From an uncultured Oscillospiraceae bacterium (GTDB lineage Bacteria > Bacillota > Clostridia > Oscillospirales > Oscillospiraceae), in assembly GCA_947588955.1 (NCBI GenBank), contig CANPYX010000003.1, positions 116,009 to 180,008 on the forward strand: a DNA stretch of 64,000 nucleotides, read 5' to 3'. Shown here piece by piece: positions 1 to 7,637 of the stretch (positions are counted from its first letter, which is position 1; each line of letters starts with the position of its first letter). The notes beneath the pieces were generated by a model. The model was not told the origin of the DNA and did no database searches. It saw only the letters and a program-made list of their open reading frames with translations. The position numbers were made by a program, and so were the translations under genes.

Positions 1-765
1 AAGGACTTCTTTATGACCGAAGTTAAGAGCGGCCCCACCTATCTTCGCGCAACTGGTGGGCTAAGAATACTGGACGGTCTTGCCATCAGAAAGAGCTGGA
101 CTGACCCGTGCTTCACCGGCTATGAGGTGAAAATCAGCCGTGGGGACTTCCTAAGAGACGCCAAGTTCTACACATACGAAGAACTTGTCAACTGCCTCTA
201 CATAGTATGTCCGAAAGGCATGATCGACAGGACAGAACTCCCAGATTCGATGGGCCTCATGTGGTATGACCCGGAAAAGCGTTCGATTACCACAAAAAAG
301 AAAGCGATATACAGGAAGATAGACTATAGCCCTGAATTGCTCCTGTATATCATCTTTTCCCGCCTTGACAGCGACAGATACCCGTTCTTTGGAGACAAGA
401 CGGAATACTTCAAGGCGTTCCTTGAGGGCAAGCGTGAGTGCCGGGATTTGGGGAGGGATGTCAGTTCAAAGCTCATTCAGGAAAACGCTCGGCTCGAACA
501 AGAGGTTGCGTCGGCCAAACGATTTGAGTCCAACAGGCAGGAGTACAAAAGGCTCCTCGAAGTCATGAGTCGGTACGGGATAATTGGCTGGTCGGGAGAT
601 TCGAGGGTGAAAGCCCTTGATAAGGCACTTAGTAATGGAGGAGCCGTAGACCTTTCGAAAATAAAAAATGACCTCCAAAGGACCATCAATTATATAGACC
701 TTGTGGAAAAAACGGTCGCAGAAGCGGCTAAAAATAAAGGAGAGGATGCAACATGGACCGATTGA
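1..765 (+). CDS. MmcB-like PD-(D/E)XK nuclease-fold protein, 5' end outside window
   Basis: The frame is open to the window edge (KDFF precedes the first Met), so the visible Met is probably internal and the gene starts upstream. Counting from that Met, D21 (ILDG), E38 and K40 (GYEVKIS), then a DFLRD run and a YEELVNCLYIVCP strand, match the pattern of the MmcB-like DNA repair family with a PD-(D/E)XK nuclease core. The last 100 residues are charged and predicted helical or coiled coil, which is longer than the core family. Its stop overlaps the next gene. A role in DNA repair or processing for the element is inferred; nuclease activity is not shown. Confidence 0.7.
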   Translation, partial: KDFFMTEVKSGPTYLRATGGLRILDGLAIRKSWTDPCFTGYEVKISRGDFLRDAKFYTYEELVNCLYIVCPKGMIDRTELPDSMGLMWYDPEKRSITTKKKAIYRKIDYSPELLLYIIFSRLDSDRYPFFGDKTEYFKAFLEGKRECRDLGRDVSSKLIQENARLEQEVASAKRFESNRQEYKRLLEVMSRYGIIGWSGDSRVKALDKALSNGGAVDLSKIKNDLQRTINYIDLVEKTVAEAAKNKGEDATWTD

Positions 766-1202
766 CAACAGATAAGCCGAGAGGAAACTTCCAGACCATG
801 CTGAACTTCGTACACAGCAAGGACGGGCTCGCCTACATAGCCTACGGCGACGAGAGCGGGAACCCCGTCCCGTTGACAGAGTGGGCCAAGAACCAGTGTG
901 AGGACCGAAACTGCACGTTTCCTGAAAACGCCACGCCTGAGCAAATCGACGACTGCATTTGCGACTGCGCCTATGGAGACTATGACTGCCCCGTGTTCCT
1001 CGCGTACACGTTCGCTTGCCAAGCTTGCCACCTCAGGGACCGGTTGAAGATGTACGAAGACGTACTTTTCGACAAAGACGGCAAGGAGATATTTACGCTC
1101 GAAGATATGAAGAGCGCTGCGGAAGACCTACAGAATTGGGAGAAAAAGACCGCAACGGCCCATAACGGAGGAACAGACGGTGAAGAATCTGAAGGAACTT
1201 GA
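753..1202 (+). CDS. Cys-rich hypothetical protein
   Basis: 149 aa, with its ATG inside the end of the previous gene and a GGAGAGG site upstream. Cysteines cluster at about residues 46-90 (CEDRNC, CICDC, CP, CQACHLR), suggesting one or two metal sites. The C-terminal third is acidic and helical. I do not recognise the family. Translational coupling on both sides supports it as real. Confidence 0.7.
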   Translation: MDRLTTDKPRGNFQTMLNFVHSKDGLAYIAYGDESGNPVPLTEWAKNQCEDRNCTFPENATPEQIDDCICDCAYGDYDCPVFLAYTFACQACHLRDRLKMYEDVLFDKDGKEIFTLEDMKSAAEDLQNWEKKTATAHNGGTDGEESEGT

Positions 1203-1545
1203 CGCCTATAGGCAGAAGGACATAGAACTCGGCTTTTGGGGAACATCCGGTGACAGCGGGAACGGCTGTTTCAAAGTTTTTGTTAAAGGAAAGTCGTTTT
1301 TCGTGATAGCAACCTCCGAGGGCGGATGGGACCACGTAAGCGTTTCACCTTGCAGCAAAAGTAGAAAGAGCTGTCCGACATGGGAAGAAATGTGCGCCAT
1401 AAAGGATATGTTCTTCAGCAAGGAAGAAGAGGCTGTTGAATATCACCCGAAGGAGAGCCAGTATGTAAACAACTACGAATACTGCCTCCACATCTGGAGG
1501 CCGACGGTAGAAAAGCTCCCGACGCCGCCGAAGTATTTCGTATGA
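1180..1545 (+). CDS. Conserved phage protein, DUF7694-like
   Basis: 121 aa with a GTG start preceded by GGAGG and overlapping the previous gene. The run WDHVSVSP ... CPTWEEM ... KDMFF ... YHP ... YVNN ... YCLHIWRP is, from memory, the signature of a small protein family widespread in Firmicute and proteobacterial phages (annotated as DUF7694, to my recollection). Function is unknown. It lies in a tightly packed phage-style operon. Confidence 0.75.
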   Translation: MKNLKELDAYRQKDIELGFWGTSGDSGNGCFKVFVKGKSFFVIATSEGGWDHVSVSPCSKSRKSCPTWEEMCAIKDMFFSKEEEAVEYHPKESQYVNNYEYCLHIWRPTVEKLPTPPKYFV

Positions 1546-1575
1546 AAGGCAAATATCTTTTCAGGAGGTGACAGC

Positions 1576-2124
1576 GTGACAGACAAAGAGCGAATTTTGA
1601 TAATGCTCGTGCAGACGATTTACCACAAGTCAATGTATAACGTCGCCGCCGTGCAATCATGGAGGGACATGAACCAAGGATTTTTGTTCGGGGAAAGAGA
1701 ACTCAACGTAGGGGATCTGGTCGTTGCGGTTACATCCTTCACCCCGAATGATTTCCTCGTAGGGTTCTACATGGGCCCTCCTGTAGAAGGAGCGGTTGGA
1801 GCCACAATCAGGGAGATAGGGACAGATAGGCTCTGCAACTACACAAACGAGACTTTCCTGAAGATAGATAAGGACCTGATTGGCTATGAAATCCTCGAAG
1901 GCACTCAGTATGAGGTTTATCAAAAGGCCCTAAAAGCCTTTAAGAACCTCAGACCGATACGGTTCCACTCTATCGACTTTGACGGTAAGATATGCCACGT
2001 CAAGTTCAGGAAGATGTTCTCGAACAAGGAGATTAGGGGCATCTCGTTCAAATACTCAAAGAAGACCACAATAAAAAGCATCGAGAATGAAATCAAAAAG
2101 GCATTATCGGAGGTGACACAATGA
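1576..2124 (+). CDS. Hypothetical protein
   Basis: 182 aa, GTG start seven bases after an AGGAGGTGA ribosome site, with its stop overlapping the next ATG (ATGA). The N-terminal half has a beta-rich stretch (LNVGDLVVAVTSF, DFLVGFYMGPP) that could be a small barrel. The C-terminus is lysine-rich and helical. I do not recognise the family. Confidence 0.7.
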   Translation: MTDKERILIMLVQTIYHKSMYNVAAVQSWRDMNQGFLFGERELNVGDLVVAVTSFTPNDFLVGFYMGPPVEGAVGATIREIGTDRLCNYTNETFLKIDKDLIGYEILEGTQYEVYQKALKAFKNLRPIRFHSIDFDGKICHVKFRKMFSNKEIRGISFKYSKKTTIKSIENEIKKALSEVTQ

Positions 2125-2339
2125 GATATACGGTACTCGGCAACACCCAAGTTACGGTGAGCGTCGAAGTCGAGGCTGACGATCCGGCTGAGGCAATGCA
2201 GAAAGCCAAGCGTAAGTTTAAGGGCGTGAAAGCCTACGCAGGAAACGGCGGGACCGATAAGCTCATAGGAGTTGAAGGCCTCGGAGAAACAATAGCTGCC
2301 GATGAGCCGGTCGTCTTTGACGACTGCATCGAAAGCTGA
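2121..2339 (+). CDS. Small conserved phage protein with TVSVEVEA strand
   Basis: 72 aa, coupled to the previous gene by ATGA. A beta strand (VTVSVEVEADD) is followed by an AEAMQKAK helix and a C-terminal stretch with NGGTDKLIG and ADEPVVFDDCI. I have seen this layout in small proteins of Firmicute phages and conjugative elements. The strand-then-EA..KA layout resembles DpnD/PcfM-like domains seen elsewhere in this window. Function unknown. Confidence 0.7.
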   Translation: MRYTVLGNTQVTVSVEVEADDPAEAMQKAKRKFKGVKAYAGNGGTDKLIGVEGLGETIAADEPVVFDDCIES

Positions 2340-2354
2340 AATAGGAGGTAAAAA

Positions 2355-3011
2355 ATGATAGAGAAAGAGCAGTTCCTTGAAATCTACAACGGGAACATAA
2401 AGAGGCCAGGAGCCAGTGAACTCCTGAAATGGCTCGAAAAGAGCGACTTCTTTGAGGCTCCGGCGAGCACCAAGTATCACCTGTCAAGACCCGGCGGCCT
2501 CGTAAAGCACAGCATCAACGTCTACGACAGGTACAAGAGCCTCTTATGGGACGAGAAAGTTCGGCTCCAGGGCCCGGACGCAGAACTCAACGCAGAAGAG
2601 GAAGAGTCGGCTGCTATTTGCGCCCTTCTCCACGATATTTGCAAGGTCGGCGTCTATCAGAAGAAGCCCAAGAACCAGAAGACATACGATAAAGAAAAGA
2701 TCGCCACTGCCCCTCCGTATCAGGTCAAGCACGACGAGCTCGGAGACTTCATTTGGGAGAGCGTCATGGGGTACGAGTTTGACGATCAGATGCCGTATGG
2801 TCACGGTGAAAAGAGCGTCTACATCGTTTCCGGCTATATGAAGCTCAAACGTGAGGAGGCCATGGCAATCAGGTGGCACATGGGGGCCTGTCAGGATGGG
2901 GAGAAAAACGAGGCAATGAAAGCCTTTAGCATCTACCCGAACGCCTTGCTCCTGCACATAGCGGACATGATGGCTACCTGCATCGACGAATCGGAGGTGA
3001 AAGCGAAATGA
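2355..3011 (+). CDS. HD-domain phosphohydrolase
   Basis: 218 aa. The metal-binding HD pattern is clear: H52 (LVKHSIN), H93-D94 (ALLHDICK), H150 (PYGHGEK), H175 (IRWHMG) and a final H..D (HIADMM, 201-204). This arrangement is typical of compact HD hydrolases of phages and mobile elements that act on nucleotides or nucleic acids. The substrate cannot be read from the sequence. GGAGG lies 7 bases upstream and the stop overlaps the next ATG, coupling it to the HAD hydrolase. Confidence 0.8.
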   Translation: MIEKEQFLEIYNGNIKRPGASELLKWLEKSDFFEAPASTKYHLSRPGGLVKHSINVYDRYKSLLWDEKVRLQGPDAELNAEEEESAAICALLHDICKVGVYQKKPKNQKTYDKEKIATAPPYQVKHDELGDFIWESVMGYEFDDQMPYGHGEKSVYIVSGYMKLKREEAMAIRWHMGACQDGEKNEAMKAFSIYPNALLLHIADMMATCIDESEVKAK

Positions 3012-3586
3012 GCTACAAACCCACCGTTTGCTTCGATTTTGACGGCGTCATAAATAGCCATAAGAGCGGTTTCCTTGGAGTTACCTGCATCCCGGACCCT
3101 CCCGTAGAAGGGATTAGTGAGGCCATAAATGAGCTTCGAGACAGCGGCTACTTTGTAGTGGTCCAGTCTACAAGATGCTCTACGCCGGCGGGGGAAAAGG
3201 CTGTTAGGGACTACCTCTCCGAAAACGGCATAGTGGTTGATGATGTCAAGTCCACAAAGCCTCCTGCCCTCTGTTATATAGACGACAGGGCTGTATGCTT
3301 CAAGGGGGATGCCTCAACCCTTTTGGAACAGGTGAGGAATTTCAAGCCATGGACGGCTGGAACACAAGTGAACGATGAGCCAGTCAAAGCATTACGCCCC
3401 TGTAAGGCGGCGACGTGGGTGAAAAACGAGAAGAAGGAAGTGACAGGGAGGTTCCACAGGTGGGCATCTGACTACCAGGAGTTTGAAGATGGGCCGGGGA
3501 ACTTCACAGTCGCACTTGTCGAGACGGACGATGGGAAGATAGTGGCTTGTGCTGCCGAAACCGTCCAGTTCCTTGACAGAGGTTGA
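3008..3586 (+). CDS. HAD-superfamily hydrolase with small C-terminal domain
   Basis: 192 aa. HAD motif I is DFDGVI at residues 10-15 and the acidic motif IV is YIDDRA near residue 91; QSTRCS supplies the motif II Ser/Thr. The first 120 residues form the hydrolase. The last 70 (VTGRFHRWASDYQEF ... FTVALVETDDG ... TVQFLD) look like a separate beta-rich domain that I have seen as a stand-alone protein in phages. A nucleotide or 5'-phosphate substrate is likely, given the adjacent HD enzyme, but this is inference. Confidence 0.75.
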   Translation: MSYKPTVCFDFDGVINSHKSGFLGVTCIPDPPVEGISEAINELRDSGYFVVVQSTRCSTPAGEKAVRDYLSENGIVVDDVKSTKPPALCYIDDRAVCFKGDASTLLEQVRNFKPWTAGTQVNDEPVKALRPCKAATWVKNEKKEVTGRFHRWASDYQEFEDGPGNFTVALVETDDGKIVACAAETVQFLDRG

Positions 3587-3608
3587 TTTGCGTTAAGGGG
3601 GATAAGAA

Positions 3609-4034
3609 ATGCCGATAAAGAACTACACCACGAAGGTCCCGGCAATCCAGACGGTCAGTGAAATCCAGGGCATCCTCGCTACTCACGGAGCCAAGAAGAT
3701 AATGATGGACTACGGCGACGACGGCAAGGTTGAAGCCCTCACATTCGCCCTCAATCTGTGCGGTACACTCCAGGGGTTCAGACTTGTTGCAAGGCCGGAG
3801 GGGGTTATCCGGGTCTTGCAGAATGAGCGCATAAAATGCGGAGACGACCAAGCCGAACGTATAGCCTGGAGGAACATCAAGGATTGGGTGTCGGCGCAGA
3901 TAGCTCTCGTAGAAGCCGAACAAGCCTCCATGGAAGAGCTGTTCCTGCCGAACCTGTTGAGCAGCAATGACCAGACGCTCTTTGAGGAGATCCAGAAGCA
4001 CCAGTTTCTACTCGTAAGTGGAGGTGAAGAATAA
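3609..4034 (+). CDS. Conserved phage/ICE protein (MPIKNYTTKV family)
   Basis: 141 aa. The start PIKNYTTKV, the middle HGAKKIMMDYGDDGK and the helical AERIAWRNIKDWVSAQ match a family I recall as very common in Firmicute prophages and conjugative elements, usually in the early region. Function unknown. AAGGGGG precedes the ATG; the stop shares one base with the next start. Confidence 0.8.
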   Translation: MPIKNYTTKVPAIQTVSEIQGILATHGAKKIMMDYGDDGKVEALTFALNLCGTLQGFRLVARPEGVIRVLQNERIKCGDDQAERIAWRNIKDWVSAQIALVEAEQASMEELFLPNLLSSNDQTLFEEIQKHQFLLVSGGEE

Positions 4035-4201
4035 TGATATGGCTCGGTTACGCTATATGCTGGTTGGCAGTAGGCGCAGCAGTCACGGCAGCCGTGATAG
4101 TAACGCACAAGGCCAGCGTCATCTGGTTTTTCCTCATTCCGCTTATGATAAACCTCAGGTACAAAAAGACGGGTGACGACAGTTCAAATGAAGATAAATA
4201 A
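4034..4201 (+). CDS. Small two-helix membrane protein
   Basis: 55 aa, starting on the last base of the preceding stop (TAATG) with GGAGGTG upstream. Two hydrophobic stretches (about residues 3-23 and 28-41) predict two membrane passes, followed by a charged tail (RYKKTGDDSSNEDK). It is the last gene of this operon before a terminator. Family not recognised. Confidence 0.6.
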   Translation: MIWLGYAICWLAVGAAVTAAVIVTHKASVIWFFLIPLMINLRYKKTGDDSSNEDK

Positions 4202-4257
4202 TGTCCGTAGGAGCCAGCACTGCGGATTGGAGCAATAAAACTATCACTCGAACACAC

Positions 4258-4283
4258 TCCAGCGGTTTTAGAAGTCAATTTGA
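4258..4283 (+). repeat. 26-bp direct repeat, copy A
   Basis: Contains TCCAGCGGTTTTAGAAG followed by TCAATTTGA. The same 26 bases with one change (T to C) occur about 20.5 kb downstream in the same orientation. It lies just after the end of the first operon and before a terminator. It could be a recombination site or its remnant; that is inference. Confidence 0.7.
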
Positions 4284-4295
4284 TATGAGGATTTA

Positions 4296-4322
4296 CGCCG
4301 CACACTCATTGTGCGGCGTTTT
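4296..4322 (+). terminator. Intrinsic terminator of the first operon
   Basis: Perfect 8-bp stem CGCCGCAC/GTGCGGCG with a 7-base loop and a short T run. It closes the operon that enters from the left edge. Confidence 0.8.
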
Positions 4323-4353
4323 CCGTGATATGAGCCACGAATATATTCGGTGG

Positions 4354-4406
4354 GCTTACATTATCGCCTTCAGGCGGCTATTCTTTTAAGAGAAGACAAT
4401 GTAAGC
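4354..4406. promoter_or_regulatory. Inverted repeat upstream of the XRE repressor gene
   Basis: GCTTACATT and AATGTAAGC form a 9-bp inverted repeat around an inner CGCCTTCAGGCG hairpin, ending about 40 bases before the repressor ATG. Near-repeats of TATATTCGG occur just outside on both sides. A repressor operator or folded leader is plausible; binding is not shown. Confidence 0.45.
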
Positions 4407-4443
4407 TTAAAGACGATAATTTAAGTATATTCGGGGTGATAGC

Positions 4444-4770
4444 ATGGATAAGACCACACTTGGCAGGAGGATAAACGCCGCCAGAAAGAGGAACGGGATA
4501 ACAGGCGAAAAACTCGCTGAGTTATGCAACATCAACCCTACTTACCTAAGGCAGATAGAGGGCGGGACGAAAACCCCAAGCCTACCCATGTTCTGCACAC
4601 TCTGCAAAATGCTCGATGTGTCCCCAAACTATTTGCTCCCCGATTGCGTCACATCAGACTACGGGGAGGAAGATAATGACGTGATGCTCATGCTGAAAAA
4701 GGCTACCCCGAAACAAGTCAAGCTGATACGGGCTGTGGCTGCTGATATAATAGATATTGTTGACGAATAG
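4444..4770 (+). CDS. XRE-family HTH regulator
   Basis: 108 aa. Residues about 5-62 form a classic lambda-repressor/XRE helix-turn-helix (GRRINAARKRNGITGEKLAELCNI ... YLRQIEGG ... PSLPMFCTLCKMLDVSPNYLL, shown in parts). The C-terminus is a short helix (PKQVKLIRAVAADIID), with no peptidase or sensor domain. It stands alone between two terminators and directly before the first of the repeated GGTAGGT promoters, so it is the obvious candidate to control them. Ends in TAG, a genuine stop because the terminator follows. Confidence 0.85.
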   Translation: MDKTTLGRRINAARKRNGITGEKLAELCNINPTYLRQIEGGTKTPSLPMFCTLCKMLDVSPNYLLPDCVTSDYGEEDNDVMLMLKKATPKQVKLIRAVAADIIDIVDE

Positions 4771-4778
4771 ACCCATCC

Positions 4779-4809
4779 AGCCTCCGGCGAAAGCCGGGGG
4801 GCTTTTTTT
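4779..4809 (+). terminator. Intrinsic terminator after the XRE gene
   Basis: GC-rich stem AGCCTCCGGC pairing with GCCGGGGGGCT (one bulge, one G-T) around GAAA, followed by seven T. Confidence 0.9.
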
Positions 4810-4914
4810 GTTCGGGAAGTACCATCATAAACGAAATAATTACCAAATGGTACATTAAAAAGATAAAATCAAGAAAAAACATGAACTTTTTACTGAAAAA
4901 AATTGTAAATTTTA

Positions 4915-4942
4915 TTGACTTAGGCGGTAGGTAAGTTACGAT
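4915..4942 (+). promoter_or_regulatory. Repeated GGTAGGT promoter P1
   Basis: -35 TTGACT, 16-bp spacer TAGGCGGTAGGTAAGT, -10 TACGAT. One of six promoters in this region sharing the spacer core GGTAGGT. The downstream gene has AAAGGAGG 41 bases after the -10. Confidence 0.85.
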
Positions 4943-4983
4943 AAGTATGTAGCAAATCCAAAATATATCAAAGGAGGTTCAAC

Positions 4984-5241
4984 ATGGTAACACCGGATAA
5001 GCTAAGGACCAAGGCCAAGCGAGTTGACGCATTGCTGGAGGCGTTTGAGAGGTCATACCTCCACATCATCGACATCGGGGAGGACGAGAGCGCGGAGAGG
5101 GAGCGTTGTACGTTCGCTTTCTACGCGATCAGGGACCAGATTCTCGCCCTTGTCGTTGATGCCGGAGAATTGTGCGACCACATGGACGTGTGCGACGCGG
5201 TGCTCGCAATCCAGAGAGAAAGGATGGATAAGAATGATTGA
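4984..5241 (+). CDS. 85-aa hypothetical protein, paralogue of the gene at 25652
   Basis: First gene behind P1, with AAAGGAGGT upstream. Short helical protein with DALLEAFERSYL near the N-terminus and RCTFAFYAIRDQI in the middle. The gene at 25652 encodes a protein of identical length with DALLYAFEKTYL and RATYAFYAIWDAV at matching positions, so the two are paralogues placed near opposite ends of the module. Family and function unknown. Confidence 0.75.
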   Translation: MVTPDKLRTKAKRVDALLEAFERSYLHIIDIGEDESAERERCTFAFYAIRDQILALVVDAGELCDHMDVCDAVLAIQRERMDKND

Positions 5242-5755
5242 GAGAGGTTCGTTCGCAGATAACTCTGCGATTATCACCAGTTCGGCGCATAAGGTCAGGG
5301 CTGTTCTCGACGGTGAGGAGACGGTTTTCTCGGCAACGGATATACTTGCGGCTTGCGGAGCGAAGAGCGCCGGCAAGGTTGCGAGGAACTGTGTGCTAAG
5401 AGGCGAAAACGTCCCCATGCGTAAGATCGCATACCCCCAGATGACCAAAATGGGCAGACGGGTGTTCAGGATGAACTTCGTAACGGCGAAAACGGCCAGA
5501 GAACTCATGAAGAAGACCTCTTGCTCGCAGGAGGTTAAGAAGTGGCTCTTGACCGAAGTGCTCACGTTCAAGTTCACGCCGGAAGAAAGCGGAGCAGATC
5601 CCGCTGCTGATGATGCTCCTGCCTATAAGCCCGAACCCGTGAGCATTGGGCCAGATGTGGCCGCCAAAAATCCGAGCGAAATGGAGCGGCGGGTAGACGA
5701 CATCATCTTCGAGCTTCTGGAACTGAAGAAGGCTGTCAGGATGGCGGCCTCTTAA
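5234..5755 (+). CDS. Antirepressor-like (Bro-N-type) DNA-binding protein
   Basis: 173 aa. The start is the ATG overlapping the end of the previous gene; AGAAAGGATGG lies upstream. Residues about 15-115 (VRAVLDGEETVFSATDILAACG, in parts; then FVTAKTARELMKKTSC ... EVKKWLLTEVL) resemble the Bro-N/KilA-N type domain of phage antirepressors. The C-terminal tail is Pro/Ala/Glu-rich and ends in a helix that could dimerise. Its place just after the repressor fits a regulatory role. Family call is moderate because I judged it by eye. Confidence 0.6.
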   Translation: MIERGSFADNSAIITSSAHKVRAVLDGEETVFSATDILAACGAKSAGKVARNCVLRGENVPMRKIAYPQMTKMGRRVFRMNFVTAKTARELMKKTSCSQEVKKWLLTEVLTFKFTPEESGADPAADDAPAYKPEPVSIGPDVAAKNPSEMERRVDDIIFELLELKKAVRMAAS

Positions 5756-5821
5756 CGGCGGTACGAAACAGCAGAAAATGATTATTCAGAAAAAATATTT
5801 CTGAAAATCATCATTTTAATA

Positions 5822-5849
5822 TTGACAATGGAGGTAGGTTTGTTAAGAT
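5822..5849 (+). promoter_or_regulatory. Repeated GGTAGGT promoter P2
   Basis: -35 TTGACA, 16-bp spacer ATGGAGGTAGGTTTGT, -10 TAAGAT. Preceded by an AT-rich tract (AAAATATTTCTGAAAATC). Confidence 0.85.
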
Positions 5850-5928
5850 AAGATAAAGGGCAAAACCCTGAAAATGCCTATACGCCGCCTGGAACGGTCA
5901 GTAGGCGATAATGTAAGGAGGAAAAAAC

Positions 5929-6237
5929 ATGACAGGCAAAATCACAGTAAAGAGGTACGAGCACAAGGAGCGGACCAGGAAGCTCCCGAACGGGCAGGTG
6001 GTAGTCGCAGCCCCGGCTTCCAACGAGAGCTACTACTACTGGAACGGCAAGGAGATTGCCCACTACAGGAGCCGGGATGACCGGATCGGCCTCAACAGCG
6101 ACTACCTCAGTAGGGACACGAAGGCGAGTTACATGGATAGGATGAAGAAATCCAAGTACCCCGAAATGTGGGCGGACCTCGTGGAGTTCCTGAACGTCGA
6201 CGAAAACACCCGGCTCACCGAATACTTCAACGTATGA
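5929..6237 (+). CDS. Hypothetical protein
   Basis: 102 aa behind P2 with TAAGGAGG seven bases upstream of the ATG. Basic N-terminus (KITVKRYEHKERTRKLPNG) followed by a Tyr-rich stretch (SYYYWNGKEIAHYRSRDDR) and an acidic helical C-terminus. Family not recognised. Confidence 0.7.
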   Translation: MTGKITVKRYEHKERTRKLPNGQVVVAAPASNESYYYWNGKEIAHYRSRDDRIGLNSDYLSRDTKASYMDRMKKSKYPEMWADLVEFLNVDENTRLTEYFNV

Positions 6238-6322
6238 CATTCAGGCTCCCCGTAAAAATCGGCTAAATGGCCGGGAGTAAAGGGGAAGCGGTAAGGGCAT
6301 ACAAATACTCAAGCGTAAAACA

Positions 6323-6359
6323 GGGCCGCTACAGGCCATTCTACGGCCTCCTGCGGCCC
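6323..6359 (+). other. Stable hairpin in a 180-base gap
   Basis: GGGCCGC pairs with GCGGCCC around an inner AGGCC/GGCCT stem. No T run follows, so it is not a clear terminator; it sits in the leader of the next gene and may be regulatory. The rest of the gap shows no gene. Confidence 0.5.
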
Positions 6360-6418
6360 AAACGTACCAACGTGTTACATAAAGCGAATATGACGGCAAT
6401 TTTTGAAAGGAGAAAGCA

Positions 6419-6706
6419 ATGTTCGAGATTTTCGAGGAGATCGTAAAGGACCTCAAGTTTGACCTGAAAATAGTCTCTCACAAGCACAGCAACACCAAAA
6501 CCGATGTCGAACTGGAGTTCGGAGGCATCAGGACGAAGGTGGAGCTGCGGAACACCTGCACCCCTGGCGAGGAAAGAAACTACTGCTGGAACGTGGTAGC
6601 AACCGCCATGTCCAACATCTTCATTATCAAAGGCGACCTGGAACTGGCGCGGATCTGGATGGATTCGATGCACGACAGGAGCCTTATCTCTCCCGAAAAC
6701 TCCTGA
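6419..6706 (+). CDS. Hypothetical protein
   Basis: 95 aa with GAAAGGAG upstream. N-terminal helix (MFEIFEEIVKDLKFDLKIVSHK) then beta strands (DVELEFGGIRTKVELRN) and a helical C-terminus. Family not recognised. Followed at once by promoter P3. Confidence 0.65.
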   Translation: MFEIFEEIVKDLKFDLKIVSHKHSNTKTDVELEFGGIRTKVELRNTCTPGEERNYCWNVVATAMSNIFIIKGDLELARIWMDSMHDRSLISPENS

Positions 6707-6724
6707 AAACAAATGCCGGCCCTA

Positions 6725-6752
6725 TTGACGCGATAGGTAGGTATTGTAAAGT
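6725..6752 (+). promoter_or_regulatory. Repeated GGTAGGT promoter P3
   Basis: -35 TTGACG, 16-bp spacer CGATAGGTAGGTATTG, -10 TAAAGT. The most divergent -10 of the set, but the GGTAGGT core is intact. Confidence 0.8.
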
Positions 6753-6797
6753 TAAGGTACAGTAAACGTACCGAACGGTACAGATTGGAGGGTTACG

Positions 6798-6983
6798 ATG
6801 TTATCTGACCTCATAATGGAGCTGGTTACAGCAACAGATAATCATGACAAGGAACGTGCCTACAGACGCCTTGAGCGAGTCGGGGTTGACCGGATCTCGG
6901 CTGATGTCATGGCACTGGAGTTCTCTGGAGAGACGAAAGGGGGTAAGAAAATTGGAAGAGAAACTTCAGAAGCTTCTCGATAA
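6798..6983 (+). CDS. Small hypothetical protein
   Basis: 61 aa, first gene behind P3, with TTGGAGGG upstream of the ATG. Helical and highly charged. Its end overlaps the TTG start of the next gene, so translation may be coupled. Family not recognised. Confidence 0.55.
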   Translation: MLSDLIMELVTATDNHDKERAYRRLERVGVDRISADVMALEFSGETKGGKKIGRETSEASR

Positions 6984-7623
6984 GGTGGAGTACCTTGGCT
7001 GGAGATACAAGGTCTACGAGGACGGAAGCATCGGGCTTGAAAACTGGAGTCCAGCTGGTGAAGATCTGCTTTTCGAGACGCAGGAGGGCGCTACGGCAGA
7101 CTCTTTCCTGCACGACCTGTATGTAAACGCCGACGAATTTGACCCCGACGAACACGTTGAGATGTGGGTCGAGGCCAGAATGTGCGGCAGAAAAGATGTC
7201 CCGCCGGCAAGAGTCCTCGCCAAGGATGCCGACGAAATCGCAGATATGTATTGGGACCTGTTTTACGGAGTCCAGGACGCATACAACGGCATCCACAAGG
7301 CGAGGGTCGAACTCAGGAAAGACCTGATAGACAAGGTGAAACGGTTCCTCAGCATCAAGAGCTTCGAGGAGATGACCGAAAAAGAAATGAACGTCATCGG
7401 AGCCGAAGAAGACTCCTGCGAGACGATTTTCAGCGTCGAGTTCGATGATGGGAGCTGCCTTAACTTCGACCTTTGCTCTGGCAAGAACAACTATTGGGAC
7501 GATGTGATCTGGACAAGTCCTGATGGAAAAACGGATGTCATGCTCGAACCCACCTTTTCCATTGACGACATAGAGTCAACAATCAATGGCGAGGAATACA
7601 GGGTCGAGATAGTTGGAGTCTGA
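6952..7623 (+). CDS. Conserved phage/ICE protein
   Basis: 223 aa. I chose the TTG preceded by AAAGGGGG because the upstream ATG in the same frame lies inside the previous gene without a ribosome site. Residues 10-100 (LGWRYKVYEDGSIGLENWSP, AGEDLLFE, FDPDEHVEMWVEAR, VPPARVLAKDADEI) match a family I recall from many Firmicute mobile elements. The second half (DDGSCLNFDLCSGKNNYWDD) is a separate beta-rich stretch. Function unknown. Confidence 0.75.
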   Translation: MEEKLQKLLDKVEYLGWRYKVYEDGSIGLENWSPAGEDLLFETQEGATADSFLHDLYVNADEFDPDEHVEMWVEARMCGRKDVPPARVLAKDADEIADMYWDLFYGVQDAYNGIHKARVELRKDLIDKVKRFLSIKSFEEMTEKEMNVIGAEEDSCETIFSVEFDDGSCLNFDLCSGKNNYWDDVIWTSPDGKTDVMLEPTFSIDDIESTINGEEYRVEIVGV

Positions 7624-7637
7624 AAGGAGAAAATCAA

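Noticed and set aside
4201..4389. 62-codon frame after the first operon
   Set aside because: It runs through the 26-bp repeat and an intrinsic terminator, and has no ribosome site.
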